Origin: an uncultured Prevotellaceae bacterium
GTDB lineage: Bacteria > Bacteroidota > Bacteroidia > Bacteroidales > Bacteroidaceae
Length of the DNA: 14,722 nucleotides
Direction: 5' to 3'
Assembly (NCBI GenBank): GCA_946413885.1
Contig: CAMKMK010000033.1
Location: 1-14,722 of the forward strand
This document shows positions 13,569-14,722 of the stretch, in pieces; within the stretch, counting starts at the first letter, position 1; each line of letters begins with the position of its first letter. Under the pieces are notes generated by a model. That model saw only the letters and a list, made by a program, of their open reading frames with translations, did no database searches and was not told the origin of the DNA. Position numbers and translations under genes: made by a program.

Positions 13569-14722
13569 ATGAAAATATTGAATAAGTTAGTGCAAAGACA
13601 AACGGGTTTGAACTTTGCCGAACGGAAGATATTTCGACCACAGGTCAAAAAGACACTATTCTTATTTTTCGCCCTCCTGTGCGCGATTGTGCAGGGAGTT
13701 TGGGCGCAAGGAGGCTTACGCTACATCCCTGAAGACTGTGATAAGGCTCGCATCACGGACATTGGCGTAGTGGTCAGCGACCTGACAACCTGCACTCGGA
13801 CAGATCTTGTGACGCAGAACGTCGATTCCATGCTGCTCTTCTCCGAGCCTATACTTATCTGGCAGTCGGAGAATGTCGATGTGAAAGACTCGGTGCAAGT
13901 GGCTCGAGCCATGAAACCTCGCCGCGCTGCTCGCAAGAAGGTGCTTCTGGACGACGGACGCTGGCAGTGGGGCAACATCAGCGACGAGTTCTTCCTCAAT
14001 TTTTACTATTATGTATTCCGCTTCGAATACCCTTCTGTGGATGCAGACGGCAACGAGGTCATTCTCTCGGGCATTGCGGCGTGTCCCACGCCAAAAGCGT
14101 GCTCGAAGGTGAACAACATCATCATGGGCACCCACGTCACCATCACGAGCGATGCCCAGCGACCTTCTGCGCAAATCTACAACTTTGCCCGCGACGACTG
14201 GGGCATGCTCATGTCCTTGGCAGGTGGACCGAAGTTCATCCTCAACGAAGACTACGGTGCCCTCCTGCTCGGCGCGCAGGCTGGCACGACTATTGCCGGC
14301 GTACTCCTTTGCTGCACGGGTGTAGGAGCTATCTTTGGCGTGCCGCTCCTGGAGCTCAGCATCGTGACGGACATCTTCGCCATCGACCAAATCGACAAAG
14401 CATGGGGCTATCACGACTACAACAACAACCTCGTCATCTTGGCCGACTACGAAGGCTACGGCATCACGAAAAACCGTGCACACCCCTACCTCTATCAGGA
14501 ACTGACTGCACGTCAGTGCATCGACGCCACACGCCACGGGCGCTATCTATACGAGCATGACAGCAGTCTCGAATACCTGAGGCATCCCATCCGCGAAAAC
14601 TTCCGCTGCATGAGCATGGGCTACTCGCAGGGGGGCTCCGTCGCAATGGCTTGCCACCGCTTCGTCGAACAGAACAACCTGACGGAAGAACTGCACTTCG
14701 TTGGCTCCGCCTGCGGCGACGG
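13569..14722 (+). CDS. Secreted alpha/beta hydrolase (lipase/esterase-like), 3' end outside the window
   Basis: An open frame of 384 full codons runs from the ATG at 13569 off the right edge. The N-terminus has a long charged stretch (about 28 residues), then a hydrophobic core (TLFLFFALLCAIVQGVWA, 29-46) with likely cleavage before Gln47, so export is expected. The alpha/beta-hydrolase signature is GYSQGG (351-356) with Ser353 as nucleophile. It is preceded by 'LADYEGYGIT....HPYL' (291-308), the DY.G.G..HPYL motif found in many secreted Bacteroidetes esterases and in secretory lipases. The Asp and His of the triad would lie beyond the edge. A hydrophobic, Gly-rich segment (about 228-265) lies just before the DYEGYG strand and may be a lid or a membrane-associating insert. 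The gene is divergent from the BlaI-type repressor and shares its control region. The substrate is not evident. Confidence 0.85.
   Translation, partial: MKILNKLVQRQTGLNFAERKIFRPQVKKTLFLFFALLCAIVQGVWAQGGLRYIPEDCDKARITDIGVVVSDLTTCTRTDLVTQNVDSMLLFSEPILIWQSENVDVKDSVQVARAMKPRRAARKKVLLDDGRWQWGNISDEFFLNFYYYVFRFEYPSVDADGNEVILSGIAACPTPKACSKVNNIIMGTHVTITSDAQRPSAQIYNFARDDWGMLMSLAGGPKFILNEDYGALLLGAQAGTTIAGVLLCCTGVGAIFGVPLLELSIVTDIFAIDQIDKAWGYHDYNNNLVILADYEGYGITKNRAHPYLYQELTARQCIDATRHGRYLYEHDSSLEYLRHPIRENFRCMSMGYSQGGSVAMACHRFVEQNNLTEELHFVGSACGD

Noticed and set aside
13716..14537. A 273-codon minus-strand open frame at the right end
   Set aside because: The plus-strand frame from 13569 encodes a signal peptide and an alpha/beta-hydrolase nucleophile motif, so this is its shadow.
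1..14722. CRISPR arrays, insertion sequences, tRNA or rRNA genes
   Set aside because: No regularly spaced short repeats, transposase coding regions, terminal inverted repeats or conserved RNA gene sequences were recognised.

Overview
The window looks like chromosomal DNA from a Bacteroidales bacterium, most likely Prevotella or a close relative. Four things point there: promoter candidates of the Bacteroidetes TAnnTTTG type, start codons without a clear Shine-Dalgarno site, a BlaI/BlaR1-type pair whose sensor ends in a TonB-like domain, and two giant secreted proteins ending in the short 'LSGQRL...GINIVNGKK' or 'GIYVIGNKKVLVK' tails common in Prevotella surface proteins. No rRNA, tRNA, CRISPR array or insertion sequence was seen. 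The genus is an inference from style, not a database result.

Layout from left to right. (1) 81-4586, minus: a 1501-residue secreted modular protein with a papain-like (C1) domain, an FN3-like domain, two LamG-like jelly rolls, three PKD-like domains, a further beta domain and a C-terminal tail. (2) 4587-4991: a 405-base divergent intergenic region with candidate promoters for both neighbours and a GC-rich hairpin just upstream of the right-hand gene. (3) 4992-10736, plus: a 1914-residue secreted repeat protein with five GLUG-like modules, two Cys-rich ribbon-like linkers, and a central jelly-roll domain flanked by helical segments. (4) 10737-10991: a convergent intergenic region with a degenerate inverted repeat and two terminator-like hairpins, one per strand. 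(5) 10992-13258, minus: a two-gene operon, BlaI-type repressor (promoter-proximal) then BlaR1/MecR1-type M56 metalloprotease sensor with a TonB-like C-terminus. (6) 13259-13568: a divergent control region rich in palindromes and direct repeats. (7) 13569 to the right edge, plus: the start of a secreted alpha/beta hydrolase, open at the window end.

How the genes may work together. The two giant proteins are divergently transcribed, both have signal peptides and both have adhesin-like modules, so they probably act at the cell surface or outside the cell. The repressor and sensor form a self-contained signalling pair: the membrane protease responds to an envelope signal and the repressor is inactivated. 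No beta-lactamase is visible, so the regulated target is unknown. The divergent hydrolase is the nearest candidate because it shares the operator-like region. The least explained items are the altered catalytic-cysteine region of the papain-like domain, the leader hairpin before the GLUG-like protein, and the palindrome cluster upstream of the repressor.
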